Assembly: GCA_051453625.1 (NCBI GenBank) | Contig: JBOZIK010000001.1 | Span: 294,452,353-294,516,352 of the forward strand | Source of the DNA: Welwitschia mirabilis | Lineage: Eukaryota > Gnetophyta > Gnetopsida > Welwitschiales | DNA length: 64,000 nt | Reading direction: 5' to 3' | Shown here: piece by piece, positions 23,851 to 35,400 of the stretch | How positions within the stretch are numbered: position 1 is the first letter of the stretch | Layout: the number at the start of each line of letters is the position of its first letter | Made by a program: the position numbers and the translations under genes | The notes under the pieces: model-generated | The model's database searches: none | Told to the model about the DNA's origin: nothing | Seen by the model: only the letters and a program-made list of their open reading frames with translations

Positions 23851-25200
23851 GTTTAATATAAAAATATATCATTTCTTTCATGTGTTCTTTCTTCTTTTTG
23901 AAGTGAAAATTCTATTTTAATTATATTCATGTCATCAAAAAAACTCACTTCAACGATACATTCTAATATTATGTTTAAAATTACTAATATCTTTATGATT
24001 TTAGGTGTTAGAGATTTTACCCTATTAGGGTTATATATTTGGAAATCTTCATTCATTTCAATACATAAATCAATTTGAAAATTTTTTGAATGTTTGCAAG
24101 TATTTCTTAATACATACTTTTTAATTTTCTCTTCTGCCAATATCTTAGTTGATACTTGTTGAAAGATTTTTTCTATAATGTCTAACTTATTATTTTCAAA
24201 GTTATGTAGTAAACATCTTGGTTGGATGGGAATTCTTTTATATTATGTAAAACTTCTAGGTATTGATGATGGATTTATTTCTTCTTACTTATCAACTTCT
24301 TCTTGAATTTCTTCAAAGATATCTAATCTTTAAAGATCTCTAATCCACATTTTCTTCATCAAATTATTTTTCATCAATTTTCATTTGTTTGTATAAATTC
24401 TTTAAGGCTCTGTATTCTTCATCCACATAAACTTCTAATTCATGTCCACTTGATTTCTTTGTTTTAGAAATTTGTACATCTTCTGCTATAATATATTTTT
24501 CTTCTTCAAAATTTTGTTTTTCATAAACATTGATGATATTAAATGATTCATTTAATTTTCCATCATATAGGTAGGTTTCTTTGTAAGTTAAGTTTAACAA
24601 AGTTAATCTTAGTAAGAATTCTTCCTTTCCATCTGAATGTATAGAAGATAGAGGAGTAAGATCATCATCAGAAAAACCTACTCTTAGTAAGAATTCTTCT
24701 TTTCCATTTGAATGTTCAAAATACAAAGGAGTAGGAGTATCATCATCAGAAAAAAAACAAATTTTTAAAAGAATTCTTCTTTTTTAATTAAACTATTAGG
24801 ATATATAGGAGTACAGTAACCATTAGTCTACCAATAGTAATCTCCTATCTTGATTATTTTAGTGTTGTTATTTTTTATTTCTAAAACATTTGTTTCATTT
24901 GCTTCTTCCTCTTAATGTATTTTTCCTAAGATTTCTACAATCATTTTCTTTACTTCATCACACCTTTATGATATTAAGTTAATAATGATTTTTTCAAGAG
25001 ACGTTATATCCTATTTTTAGAAAGTATTATAGGTAGCATTTTGAATTTTATATTGAGGTATAATTTTTTCTAATTTTTATTTTAAAAACATAACAAAATA
25101 AGAATTAAAATTATCTCCAAAAATATTCTTACTTTTGTAAAACTCCAAGTTGACCTACATGATTTTAAGAGTTATCATCATTTTAGTACCAAAATAATGG
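23850..25200 (-). pseudogene. Decayed acidic ORF with 25-residue repeats, unknown
   Basis: I do not recognise this gene. On the minus strand, allowing several stops and frameshifts, a coding-like stretch runs about 450 codons. Its pieces are VNLEFYKSKNIFGDNFNSYF, ITSLEKIIINLIS, DEVKKMIVEILGKIH, VLEIKNNNTKIIKIGDYYW, and the two open segments 24364-24726 and 23853-24140. It is rich in E, D, K and N. Between about 24640 and 24810 it holds three units of about 75 bp whose protein text is (S/N)-D/N-GKEEFLLR...FSDDD-TP. Charged, repeat-bearing proteins of this kind could be a retroelement or pararetrovirus gag/capsid protein, but I see no zinc knuckle and cannot assign a family. No pol is adjacent. 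Confidence 0.35.
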
Positions 25201-26570
25201 CTTGAAAAATTTGAATTATTTGTGTGGACTAATGCATCAAAATAGGTAAATGCATAGGAAAATATGGCTAATGCAAACCTAGTCTCACAAATTTATCATT
25301 GAAGTATTTTTTTTTTAAGGGGAGGCCTTAAAGTGTCTAGTTCAAGTTTGATGAAAGTTTTATTTTTTAAAGGACTTAAATCAACAAGTTGTATTAATCA
25401 TTATGTTATGCTTGTCACTTTTGTAAGAGAATAATCCTTTAAGATAAGTTAAAATCCAAAATTACTTATTGAAAGATAGAAAATATACACTAGGACTATG
25501 CACATAAAATACAATGAGGTGGGAACATATTTGTAAAAATTTATTTACAAAAAAATTACTAACATCACTTGTTTCTAAGTACTACAATATCCTAAATACT
25601 TTACTAGTGGTGAATATTAGGAGCAGAGAGAAATAATAATACAACCAAATAGTATAAAAAGACTATAACATTTCCATATGTAAAAATAAGATACCTTTTA
25701 GTGAAATCATTTCATGTTAATTTTCTAATCAACAGAAAAAAGAAAAAAAATCTTTTTAGAATCAAATTCTTTGTATTAATTTGTCATCCAAATAAGTAAC
25801 ATAAAACAAAGTCTTTTCAAAATCAAATGCTTCATATTAATGCTGAAATATCAACAACTAGTAGTTCTTCCTTTGGAGGTTATAAGCTATAGTAAATAAG
25901 AGTACTTTTTAGTATTTTCTTATGTTAATCCTAGGCTTAATATCATTTCTATATGTTACATAAATGGACTTAAAAGGATCACTTTTATGTTGATCTCAAG
26001 CTTCCTAACATTTCTAGGTGTTATGTAAGGATGCTAAAGAGATCTATAATGGGTACATCATAAAAATATTTATTACCATTTCTTGGTTATTTTAAAGTTT
26101 AAAAAAAACAAACACTTGTAAAGAAAATGCATAATGACTTACCCATATGAAGTTGATTTATGTACACTTATTATAAACTCAATTTAACAATAGGATGCAG
26201 AATGTGATATTATTGCTATAACTTTCATGTTTATCTCTACTTTCCATGTGTCTTCTTGCACATTATTCTTCATAGGCTCTTTTGTACTCATGTTTGTCAT
26301 TATGTATCCCATTAATTCTCTTTGATTGTTCGCGACTTATCATAATACACTTTAATGTGTATATTTCTACAAAGACGCATAAACATAATAAATATTAAAT
26401 TCCTATAATTCATTTGTTTATACTTTATTTTCTTATGTATTAAAAAGATAGTCTAAATGCTAAGATAATCTCATGCATAAATAACAAACACAATTGCAAA
26501 TATTTGTATTAATTACATATTAATTACTATGTTTATATCCTTTAAATGTGCATAAGAATGTATTATTTTT
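25201..26570. other. AT-rich DNA, possible 5' part of copia element
   Basis: No recognisable coding sequence. By position, this should include the LTR and gag of the + strand copia pol that begins near 26.59 kb, but I cannot identify either. Confidence 0.3.
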
Positions 26571-26586
26571 AATGTATTTTTTTCTA

Positions 26587-29080
26587 GTCACCATTTCGAA
26601 TAGAAAGAAAATAGGACACATGAAACTAGAACTAATCCATGGTGATTTATGTAGACCATTGCTAGTTTCATTCTAAAAAGGACATAACTATTTTCTTAAC
26701 TTCATTAGTAACTACAATAGTATGTGTTTCATTTATTTCCTATGAAACAAATCTTAGACTCTTAATGCTTTCAAGTCTTTTTGTGCACTAGTCAAAAGAC
26801 ATGAATATACAAATAAGAAAAATCCTAGAACATACGGAGGATGATAATATGTATCAACTAAGTTTTAGAATAAACTTTAATAGGCTACAATTTAACATGA
26901 AATAACTCCATCTTATGCACCTCAACACTGAAAGGAAAAATAGAATAATACTAGGAATAATAAAAAGTATGTTATATAAAAGACATTACCATAGTTGTTT
27001 ATCTTTAAAACAAACTTCAAACCAAAGCTCTAAATGAGATCTACCAATACAAAGATGATCTATTGAGGAAGTTTCTCATAATCATCTAATAACTTATATA
27101 AAAAAAACCACAAAACAAAACCAAAACCTATTTTGTACTTGGTTATTTAGATAAAAATAGACCCTACATAATACATGAGTCAACTTCTAAAAGGATCATT
27201 ATTACTCAAGATATTATTTTTAATGAAGTAGTTAATTAATTATTTTGTTTCATCCACATCATTTGATAACTTGATTTCAAGTACGAAAGAGACACCAAGA
27301 CCTATTAATGAAGCTATGAATCAAATTTAAAATGCTTAATATCAAATTATCAAATGTTCATAGTAACTAATCAAGCTGACAATGAAGAACAAGGTGTTCC
27401 TACTATAGGTAATAGTGATGAACTAAACATTGCTTTAAATCATTAATTGTGAATTCCATGTTGGGTAAGAAAAGTTTGTGATTCATTTCATAAAGATGAA
27501 AAAAGCCTAATGGAAGAAAATTCAGATTGATCCACATAAAATGGAAGAGCATTGTTTTTATTATTAATGAAATAAGTGACATAGAGTCAGCCATTATAAA
27601 AGAAGCTTTTCATAATACAAATTGGAAGTAGGCAATGTAGGCAAAGTATGATAAGTTCATAGAAGATTAACCTTAGGAACTTACCAAATTAATGAAAATC
27701 TAATTGATATGACATGTGTGTTTCATATTAAGTATAAACAAGATGGTACTAAACAAGTATAAGGTCAGGTTCATTGTTATAGATTTTGCATAGATTGAAG
27801 GAATTGACTACAATGAAACATTTGCACCTAGAACAAAGATTATCACCATGTGAATCATTCTTTGTTTTTAGCTTGGTATAACTATAGTTTATCACAACTT
27901 GATATTAAATGTGTATTCCTAAACGGAGAGCTTGATGGAGAAATCTATACAACTTAACCTGAAGGCTTTGAAATTAATGGCCATGAAATGAAAGTCTATA
28001 AACTAAAGTAATCCTATATGACCTAAAATAAACTCCCTGAATATGATTTTAAAAAATTGATGGATTTCTCAAGAATGTTGATTTCAAGAAGTTACGTGTG
28101 GATACAAATCTCTCTGTAAAATCATATGGCACTACAAGAGACATGTAGTACTATTACTTGATGTTAATGACGTAATATTAATAAGGGAGCATGAAATAAA
28201 GATTAAGAAAATAAGGGTATATGTAGTCAAAAATTTGAGACCTTAGAGCCTTTGAGTATCTTTTAGGTTTTTAAATATTAGAAAATGACAAAAAATTAAA
28301 ATCTACCAAGAAAAATGTATCAATGAAATGCTTGAAAAATAATAGTTAAAGAACTATTGACAACAAAACAATCCCATGATGTCAAATACGAAGATAAAGC
28401 CTAATGACTTAACAAAAAACTTCAAGCCCATAGAGATTTAGAAGTGACTTGGCAAATTAATATATTTGATGAACATCATACTAGATATTAGATTTGCTAT
28501 AAACAAGCTTACTAGATTCATGCATTCTCCAAATGAAACACACGTGTAGTTGGCAATGAATTTACTAAAGTACTTAGTAGGAATGATAAAACATAACATA
28601 ATACCTAGGAAAGGTAAAACAAATTTATATTGGATTGGTGTCAAAGATGGTGGATCAACCAGATGTTACGTCAGTTAGTTCAATGAAAACAGTATTTCAT
28701 GGTTAAGCCAAAAACAAAAAAAATATTTGCACTTTGTCTACTAAAGTAGAATATATAGTAGTAGCAACCTTGTGTTGTGGATTGAAGTGGTTTCATTAAA
28801 TTCTAATGATCTTGATGAAGACACCCAAATTCAAATGCCTGTCCATAATGATAATCAAAGTAGAATCAAACATATGAAGGATCCTATGTTTCATGAAAGA
28901 ACAAGCCATGATAAAGTTAGATTTCACTAGATCATAAAATTATACTCAAAAGGTTTCATCAAATCAAGCTATATCAATACATTATGATAGGTTTCAAATG
29001 GATCCACGAAACCAATTAAAGAAAGAAAATTATAGCAATTCATGGAAGCAATAGAAATCAAGGATAAAGACCAAGAAGTT
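26587..29080 (+). pseudogene. Ty1/copia integrase-RT-RNase H, decayed (+)
   Basis: Integrase core remnants begin at about 26587 with MKLELIHGDLCRPL. The region before RT has STSKRIIITQDIIFNEV (27185 on), the copia K-KIIISRDVIFDE motif. RT follows: CVFHIKYKQDGT, LSQLDIKCVFLNGELDGEIY, PEGFEINGHEMKVYKLK, then a damaged catalytic box with LLDVNDVILI where the family has LYVDDLI, so the active site is lost. RNase H: SISWLSQKQKK, MFHERTSHDKVRFH and STKPIKERKL near 29000-29040. Multiple stops occur throughout. Confidence 0.85.
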
Positions 29081-29090
29081 TAAGAAAGGG

Positions 29091-29545
29091 TATTGGACAA
29101 AACATGAACAAACAAAACACGAAATGAATAATATGCTTCATCTCCATTAATAAAACATGTTTTTTCATGACAAAACAAACTCCCAAGTCTTAAGTAATAA
29201 ATAAACTATATAAATTAATTAGTCAAGTAATCCTAAATAAAAGTTGTGTCTATTCATTATTGTTTCATGAAGAGTCACATCTTTTCATGTAATATTTAAA
29301 TTGTATCATGCCACATCAATTATGTATATTCTAAATATAAAATTGATTGCTACTATTTTATAACTTCTAATGAAATTCAAGTGGTTTAATTGATTTTCAA
29401 TTTTTGTGGATTCTTGTTTTCCCTTCTGTTTTGTTAAGATTTCGCCTGTTCTATTTGAGTACAAAACTCTTAATAAAGCCATGAAGAGTTCTTTTGTATA
29501 AACACATTCAAATGGGAAAACCAAGAGGTGGTGATTGTTGAAGAG
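29091..29545 (+). repeat. Probable 3' LTR of the + copia element
   Basis: RNase H is followed at 29082-29100 by the purine-rich AAGAAAGGG and TATTGGACAAAAC, which resembles the polypurine tract plus TGTTGGA LTR start of copia elements. The far end is unresolved and I found no 5' partner, so this rests on position and the junction motif. Confidence 0.3.
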
Positions 29546-30900
29546 ATTCACTTTTCAAATTGGGTTATGTTTTCTAAAGTTATATTCATTTCAAGTTCCA
29601 TTGTTATTAAGAATATTTGGAAAAGGCTTCATTTTTTATTAGTGATTATTAGAACTTTAATAAAATCAAAGCTCTCACACACATGTTGAAAAGTTTATCT
29701 CCTTAGTGGATTCCTATAAATAATGAAGCGAGATCTACTGAGCATTTATGAATTTGCAACACATAACCCAAACTTGACATCACCTCAATTTTTGCTTTTT
29801 AGTTGTACAATAATTAGATAACCTGCTTGGAATGTCAGCATCTCTATGGTGTTAACACTTCAAAATATCCCCCTATCTATAATTACTTGAATATCTTGAT
29901 TAATTTTTAGATATTCAAAGCTCAAATTGTGAGTCCATTGATTTTTCTTAAATTAACAACCACCCAATTCAACCTTTCATGTTTTTGAATTGTCAATGTG
30001 AAAAATGTTATTTTGCCTACATTAATTACTTATGGGATGTCAACCACCACAGGTAAATATGGAAGTAACAAATCCAAACTATTTGAAACTCTCCTACACT
30101 TCCAAAGGTTAAGCGATTTTTTGGTACTTGATTCACTAAACATTACTAATGGGACTTTACCAATCTCATTGGTTGTTCATGATCCAAGATGTTCCCTCTA
30201 CAACATAGATGATTCTTTTGGTTGATCTTTTCTTTGACTTTTCTCTTGTAAGGGATTCTTGGACCTAGTATGGCACATTCTCGTAAGGTTTTTAACAATG
30301 CTTTACAAAAGTTTGGTGATATTCCTCAACTTTAGCATTTTTTGTAACCTGCTTGGAGTTACCTTTGTCCCCTTATTCTTCATGCCATTTGGATTGTAGA
30401 GTGATTCTTCATCAAGATTCCCATAATGTCTATCTTCCTTTAGCTTTTCGATGTGATATCATCCAATAGCTAACATCTTAGTGGCAAACTTAATGTGCAC
30501 TTCACTCCTTTTATAAATCATTGATTATTTTTTAATGTTAAGAGTTATCCTTTTGTTTAGGGTTCAACACTCCCCACAAATAGATAAAAGGAAACATAAA
30601 TCATAAGAAAAGACTTCAAAGGGTAAATGAAAAGAAATATGATTATAAAATGCTACATTAATTTCACAGACACACATAAATACTAACGTTAGGAAAATCG
30701 GGTTAATAATATCAACATAGGAAAGGACTCCCAACAAAGCCATGGACCATTTGAGCAGTGAGAAAAACAGAGTGTCTTCAAGATTTTTCCCCTAATAGAA
30801 GTAAATATTTACACACGAGATAATGCTTTATGAGAATGAGAAACGTGTCAAAACCATACAAATAGAAGATTAAAATAACAGTGATAAGGAACTGTCCAAA
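29546..30900 (+). other. Low-complexity DNA, possible LINE remnant
   Basis: No intact gene. Around 30340-30400 the + strand reads PAWSYLCPLILHAIWIVE, which vaguely resembles the C-terminal part of plant LINE RT proteins (a P-L-L-HA-W-ER-N motif). The open stretch 29998-30225 has no clear match. This is a weak impression only. Confidence 0.2.
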
Positions 30901-31400
30901 CCTAATTATTAAATAAGAAAGTACTCACTATTATCTCATGCCTTGGCCTCACACACCAATCCTTTTAAAACCGAGCGCTAAGTCTCCAAATACATACAAA
31001 CAACGAAATATTGCTAGAATTGAGACAATGGCACATTCGAAATCATTTCGCATTATCATTTTTCAATTAAAACACAAGGACTCAAAATTGCATTTAGGAC
31101 AGTTTGTACCGGAAGCTAAATAGTTTCCAAAACGCAGAAAAGAGAGACAGGAGACGCCCATAATCACACTAACAAAATGTGTCAAAAATATAATGCACAG
31201 CACATTAATGTTACGGAATTGGAAAGAGAGATATAGCGTAGGACGAATCATGACTAGGGGGAATATCTTCGTTTCTGCGGAAATCAATATTCGAATTCAC
31301 TGTGCGCTCCGCGTGTGCTGCCTTCTTCCTCATTCTCGAAGAATAATTGACGGAGGCTACGACACCGTAAAATCTTCCCAAATTTTCTGAAAATCTTCTG
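30901..31400 (-). other. Dof gene 3' flank/UTR
   Basis: Low-copy DNA with higher G+C than the retroelements. It follows the TAG stop on the minus strand and probably contains the 3' UTR. Open frames on both strands here (for example 31063-31287 and 31193-31390) have no recognisable protein. Confidence 0.45.
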
Positions 31401-32669
31401 CTAATCCTGTCTAGTTAACTTCTGAATGATACTCTGTCCGCCTGAAACAAAGTTCGCGTGGCTTGCTGCTTTGAATTCAATGCCCGGAATCCATGACGAA
31501 GCAGAAGAGGAAGAATTATTATTGCCTTTGAAAGCTTGGTTGTTGATCAGAGAATTGAAGAGTCCGACGGTGTGCGAATCTTCCAAGGATTGAGCGAAGA
31601 ATTTCGCTGTCTCGGATGAGTCATTACTCGGAGATTTCAGGTTTCCGTCATGGAGTTCCAGAGTTCTGGGAGCGCCTTGAAAGTGCTTGCTCTTTCGCCT
31701 GCCGGCTCCCACGGGAATGTTGCGTATGGTGCCCCCGGCGGTCCAGTAGCGTCTGCAGTTTCTGCAGAAGTGCCGCGGTTGATTCACGTTGTAGTTGTTG
31801 AAGTAGCAGAATTTCGTCTCCATGCTGTCGCACCTCGGGCAAGGGACTGGTTTGCCTGGTTTTGGAAGCGGCTTGTCCGTTTTTTGGCTTCCTTTCACCG
31901 ATTTCTCGCTCTTTGATGCTTCGTTTTGGTGAAGAAGCTGGAACGAGTCCGCAGAGCTTTCCGTGTCTTCGTTCTTTAACAGCTTCAAAGATTCTGGTAT
32001 ATGTTCCTTTGTAGAAGGCCTGAGAACGCTCAAAGATCTCGATGCTTCTTCGTTGGAGAAAGCCTGGAAGTTTAACGGTAAGGATATTTGTTCCTTCCAA
32101 GATCTTGATATTTCTTCATTCGCATGCTTCGCAAAGTTCGAAGATCTTGATGTTTCTTCGTTTGAATGCTTCGCGAAGCTGAAAGAGCTTGATATGTCTT
32201 CGTTCGAATGCTTCACGAAGTTCAAAGATCTTGATATTTCTTCTGTCAACAGGCAACGAGAGTTCAAATTGAAAGATCTCGTCATGTCCTCGCAGGAAGG
32301 CATCACAGAGTTGAAAGAAGTTGCGAGCTCTTCGCTCAAGGACTTTTCCAAGCTATCGCGCCATGGAAGCTTCAGAGATGTAACGAACTCCGCGTTGCTT
32401 TCAGGTTCTCCGCAGACGGCGCCCGTTTGAGGTACTGGATCGTTTCTCTGCAGACCTGTTTCGCGTTTCAGAGACTTCGGCCCTCTTTCAGCGGACCTCT
32501 CGCCGTCCGAGTCCCGGGAACGTCCTTTCGGACCTTTCTTCTTGCTCTGAGATATTTCGTTGGAAGAAACGGCGATCGTTCTTCCGAACAATCTGATAAC
32601 CGAAGTTCTGGAATCATCTTCCTCGTTGCAGAATTCCTTGGACGAAAGGCATACCATGCTTTTGCACAT
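31401..32669 (-). CDS. Dof zinc-finger transcription factor, CDF type
   Basis: Nuclear DNA-binding protein of the plant-specific Dof family, which binds AAAG/CTTT. From the first ATG (32669) it is 422 residues. Two signatures identify the Cycling Dof Factor group: the N-terminal [10 protein letters not shown] at residues 23-32 and the Dof domain at about 275-330, with C-x2-C-x21-C-x2-C cysteines at 277, 280, 302 and 305, then [20 protein letters not shown] and KSKH. In angiosperms CDFs repress photoperiodic flowering genes and are degraded through FKF1/GI. That role is family knowledge, untested here. Residues 115-255 are an array of 14-residue units (consensus [14 protein letters not shown]). 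The tail after the finger is only about 90 residues and lacks the tryptophan-rich motifs usual in CDFs. An in-frame TGA lies 11 codons before the ATG; a TTG three codons before it is not a credible start. A coding or UTR intron upstream is possible. Confidence 0.95.
   Translation of the reverse strand: MCKSMVCLSSKEFCNEEDDSRTSVIRLFGRTIAVSSNEISQSKKKGPKGRSRDSDGERSAERGPKSLKRETGLQRNDPVPQTGAVCGEPESNAEFVTSLKLPWRDSLEKSLSEELATSFNSVMPSCEDMTRSFNLNSRCLLTEEISRSLNFVKHSNEDISSSFSFAKHSNEETSRSSNFAKHANEEISRSWKEQISLPLNFQAFSNEEASRSLSVLRPSTKEHIPESLKLLKNEDTESSADSFQLLHQNEASKSEKSVKGSQKTDKPLPKPGKPVPCPRCDSMETKFCYFNNYNVNQPRHFCRNCRRYWTAGGTIRNIPVGAGRRKSKHFQGAPRTLELHDGNLKSPSNDSSETAKFFAQSLEDSHTVGLFNSLINNQAFKGNNNSSSSASSWIPGIEFKAASHANFVSGGQSIIQKLTRQD
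31940..32358 (-). repeat. 42-bp coding tandem repeat in the Dof gene
   Basis: Exact 42-bp steps are visible at 32101, 32143 and 32185. A 48-bp unit follows at 32227, then 42-bp units at 32275 and 32317. A 66-bp unit lies at 32035-32100, and more diverged units continue down to about 31940. All length variants are multiples of three, so the frame is kept. Each unit encodes a variant of [14 protein letters not shown] (two heptads). The periodicity also keeps the opposite strand open at 31963-32430, which is a shadow and not a gene. Confidence 0.9.
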
Positions 32670-33520
32670 TTTCTTCAAATGTTTGCTTCCGCGTCTTGCT
32701 TCTCAGACTGCGGACGAGAGAAACGAAGCTTTTAGGCGCACAAGCCGGCTTCTACACGCAAAGGAAGGGAAATCAGTTACAGATACTGATGAACGGAACC
32801 AGAAATAAAGCAAAGATGATGACAGGAGAAAAAGTAAGCGAATGCAATAAATTTCTTTAAGGAAAGAAGAAAAGCAAAGCCAAAGTGAAGCTTATCCGGT
32901 CACAAACCAGTATGCTACCTAATTCCCGGTGAAACGACACAGATTATCGAGTCAAACTGGAAAAGCCTTGAAAAAGCATCTAAACCTTTTCTCAATCAAC
33001 AAAGAAATATGAGCAGAAAGCTTTCCGTGAAAGTCCAGCGAAAACCAGTTTTCACGAAGGAAATGAGTAACCAGAAGGCTAATATTTCAGGTCTCTTTTT
33101 CGTCTCTCTTCCTCTCTCTCTCGATCCGGTTTCCAAAGGCGAAAGCGACAAAACAGTATTTCAAGCGAAAAAATGATGATAAAGAAAGGCATAAAAGGAT
33201 CGCACCTGCAGCTACGCAAAAGGCGCACAGAAGAGGGCCAAAAGACCGCAAAATGAAAAGGTATAAATCAAAGGCATGATGCAAAAACGAAGCAGCAAAG
33301 AAAGAAAAACCTCCCTTTCAAATTCTAGTAACGCAAAAGCCGTAAATCTGTAACTACCTCTCCTTTCCGCCTAATCAAACAAACTAAAAATGGCCTAAAC
33401 GGAGAAAGCAACAGCTTCCGCTACCTGTGACTGCTATTGCCGAATTACTTGCCGCCACGTATGAGAAACCTTTGATTTTCAACGGGACAGAAGGTTGTCG
33501 ATTGCTGCAACATTTACTTG
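32670..33520 (-). promoter_or_regulatory. Dof gene 5' leader with putative UTR intron
   Basis: On the gene strand a strong acceptor-like sequence (TTTCTCTCGTCCGCAG) ends at 32708, about 40 bases before the ATG. Donor-like GAG/GTAGTT sits near 33358 and ACAG/GTAGC near 33427. A GA-rich tract (33091-33124 on +, CT) lies between them. I infer a leader intron. The 65-codon open frame at 33087-33284 has a hydrophobic stretch but probably falls in this leader or intron. Confidence 0.35.
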
Positions 33521-34610
33521 AACAAAAAGCAGGTTTGAACGCTGCATTTAATGCCTTTTTTGCTTTCCTTTCCTCCTCATGAATTTCAATTTTCAGTTTC
33601 TGTCGTGTTGCTTTAATTCCCTGCGCTTTCGGTCAAGGCCGAAGGCTCAAATGCCGCAGTTGTTAATGTTGATGAAAAAAAAGTCACGGATTCTGCGGTA
33701 AAAAGAAAGAAAGAAAGAAACAAAGAAAGCAAATTCTGGAACGCGGAAACGCAGTCGAATCGAATCAGATCGAGGACTTCAGCTTTCAACTTTCAAACTT
33801 CCGACTGCATGCATAAGGTGCGACAAAAAACCTCCGCTTTCTCTTTTTCCGATTTTAATAAAAAAGACAGAAAAGTAGAGGGTCCTATAATTAGCTTAGC
33901 ACACCGGTTGCTTTGTACGAAAGCGAATGATATTCAGTTATTACTATTTATTTATTTTGTTCGCTGTGCTCTTTTTCCCTAAAAAGTCTAAAGAAAGACG
34001 TGGTTATTTTTTCACGCAATCAATTTTGGCAGAAGCCCATAATAGCTCCAAAACAATCCCGGAATATTTCCCATTCTTCTAACTTACTTTACGAAAAAGC
34101 AAAAGCATCTGCATCAATTATAGCGGAAAAAGCGCACTTGCTTTTGAGGGGTTGAACTTGAAAGCGACGTGTCCAGTAGCTAGAGTTCATACATCCGTCC
34201 ATCCCTACGAATCCATAATTGCTTTTGCTTTTCCTCCCTTACCAGTCCATGACCATCGTTAGGTTTCCTTTCGCTCATTTCAAAAAGCAAAAAGGCATCT
34301 TCTCGATAAATTCCGCTTCTTTTTTTGCTTTTCATCTTTTTGATTCCTTTTTTAACCATTTCATAACAACTTCCTTTCCAAGAAATGGTTAATCATTACG
34401 CGCAGATGACGTCACGCTATCATCCCTCGTTGGGGGAAGGAGCTATTCATGACGTCGCTTTTACTTTTTGTGTCATATCTCTTTCCACGTACGATGTTGA
34501 GAATTCTTCTTTTCTCTGTCAGCTGTTGCTGGTGGGTCCCGCTCGGTCCGGTTTGTTCGCACTCCTTATCTCCAATCCCCTAAAAGCCGAAACGCCAAAA
34601 TAGTTTAGTC
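33521..34610 (-). promoter_or_regulatory. Dof gene upstream (promoter) region
   Basis: Low-copy DNA with elevated G+C. It contains two ACGT-core boxes, TGACGTCA (34407-34414) and TGACGTC (34450-34456), 43 bp apart. Repeated AAAAAGCAAAA-type runs, which carry the Dof core AAAG, occur at 34093-34106, 34124-34148, 34221-34234, 34281-34293 and 34319-34333. Their role is inferred. The + strand open frame at 34385-34603 overlaps these boxes and shows no known protein. Confidence 0.35.
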
Positions 34611-35400
34611 AACAAATGCAAATTTAGCTTTGAAAATTCAAATCCTTCTACCAATCAAGCCTCTTTTATATATTAACATATACACTTCCTTTTGGTAATG
34701 TACACGAGGGAATATAAGAGCCGCCTTTTTAACTACTAATGTTTGTCATCATGTGTAGTAGTCTTTTGGTGGATAGTATTATAAAGCGAAATTTACTCTT
34801 TCGCAGAACCTAGAAAAGTTTAAGCTAGTCTAGAAGTAATTCTTTAAATTATTATTTTTATTAGAAGTTAATTTTGGGGAAAATACGTGACATTTGTTAG
34901 GTCTTGATTTTGCTTGTTTGAATGAACAATAGGAACAGCCTTTATCAACTACAGAGTTGGCTACGAAATGTATATGTCTTGCTTACTATTTATACCTAAG
35001 ACATGCGAAATATACATGTCTCTTTTACTACTCATACCTAAGATATTGAAGCTTATGAGTTGGCTATGAAATATACGTGTCTATCTATGATTCATAGGTA
35101 AAATGTTTAAGCCCATAGTTAGGTGTGCCTTGAATATACAAGTAGAACCACAAGCCAATGCACACATTATAAGACTTGAACTCAAGACATTGAAGCCACA
35201 GCCTATAAACACAAATTGAAAGAACTATGCAAACGCCTCATAAACTACTGATTCCTTCATCTGTAGAGAGGGGAGAAAGAGGCTTAGAACCTCATAATGA
35301 GATAAGCCCTCATCATAGCCATAGGAAATTTGGAGCTAGAATGATAGAGTTTTGACAGAATGATGTCACATGTCAAGATAAGGATAAAGATCCAAAGATG
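34611..35400 (+). repeat. AT-rich DNA with a decayed triplicated unit
   Basis: Units at about 34954-35030, 35005-35060 and 35057-35112 share TTGGCTA.GAAAT.TA..TGTCT and ATTCATA/TCATACCTAAGATAT-like text. There is no coding sequence. It probably belongs to the start of the gypsy repeat that follows; the matching part of the second copy would lie in the 41016-41115 gap. Confidence 0.35.

Noticed and set aside
30340-30420. LINE C-terminus as a firm call
   Set aside because: Only one short, loosely similar stretch; no endonuclease or RT motifs found nearby.
31648-32100. 150-codon minus-strand frame overlapping the Dof CDS
   Set aside because: It overlaps the Dof finger in another frame, and the Dof frame contains the full conserved domain.
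32101-32358. CRISPR-like regular repeats
   Set aside because: Units are contiguous without spacers and lie in a plant coding sequence.
31963-32430. 155-codon open frame on the + strand opposite the Dof gene
   Set aside because: It is the complement of the 42-bp repeat array; a repeat without stops in one frame keeps the antisense frame open too. No recognisable protein.
33087-33284. 65-codon hydrophobic ORF upstream of the Dof gene
   Set aside because: It lies in the probable leader/intron, includes a GA-rich tract and has no family resemblance.
34385-34603. 72-codon ORF on + in the Dof promoter region
   Set aside because: It overlaps the ACGT boxes, has no recognised domain and shows no sign of a transcript.
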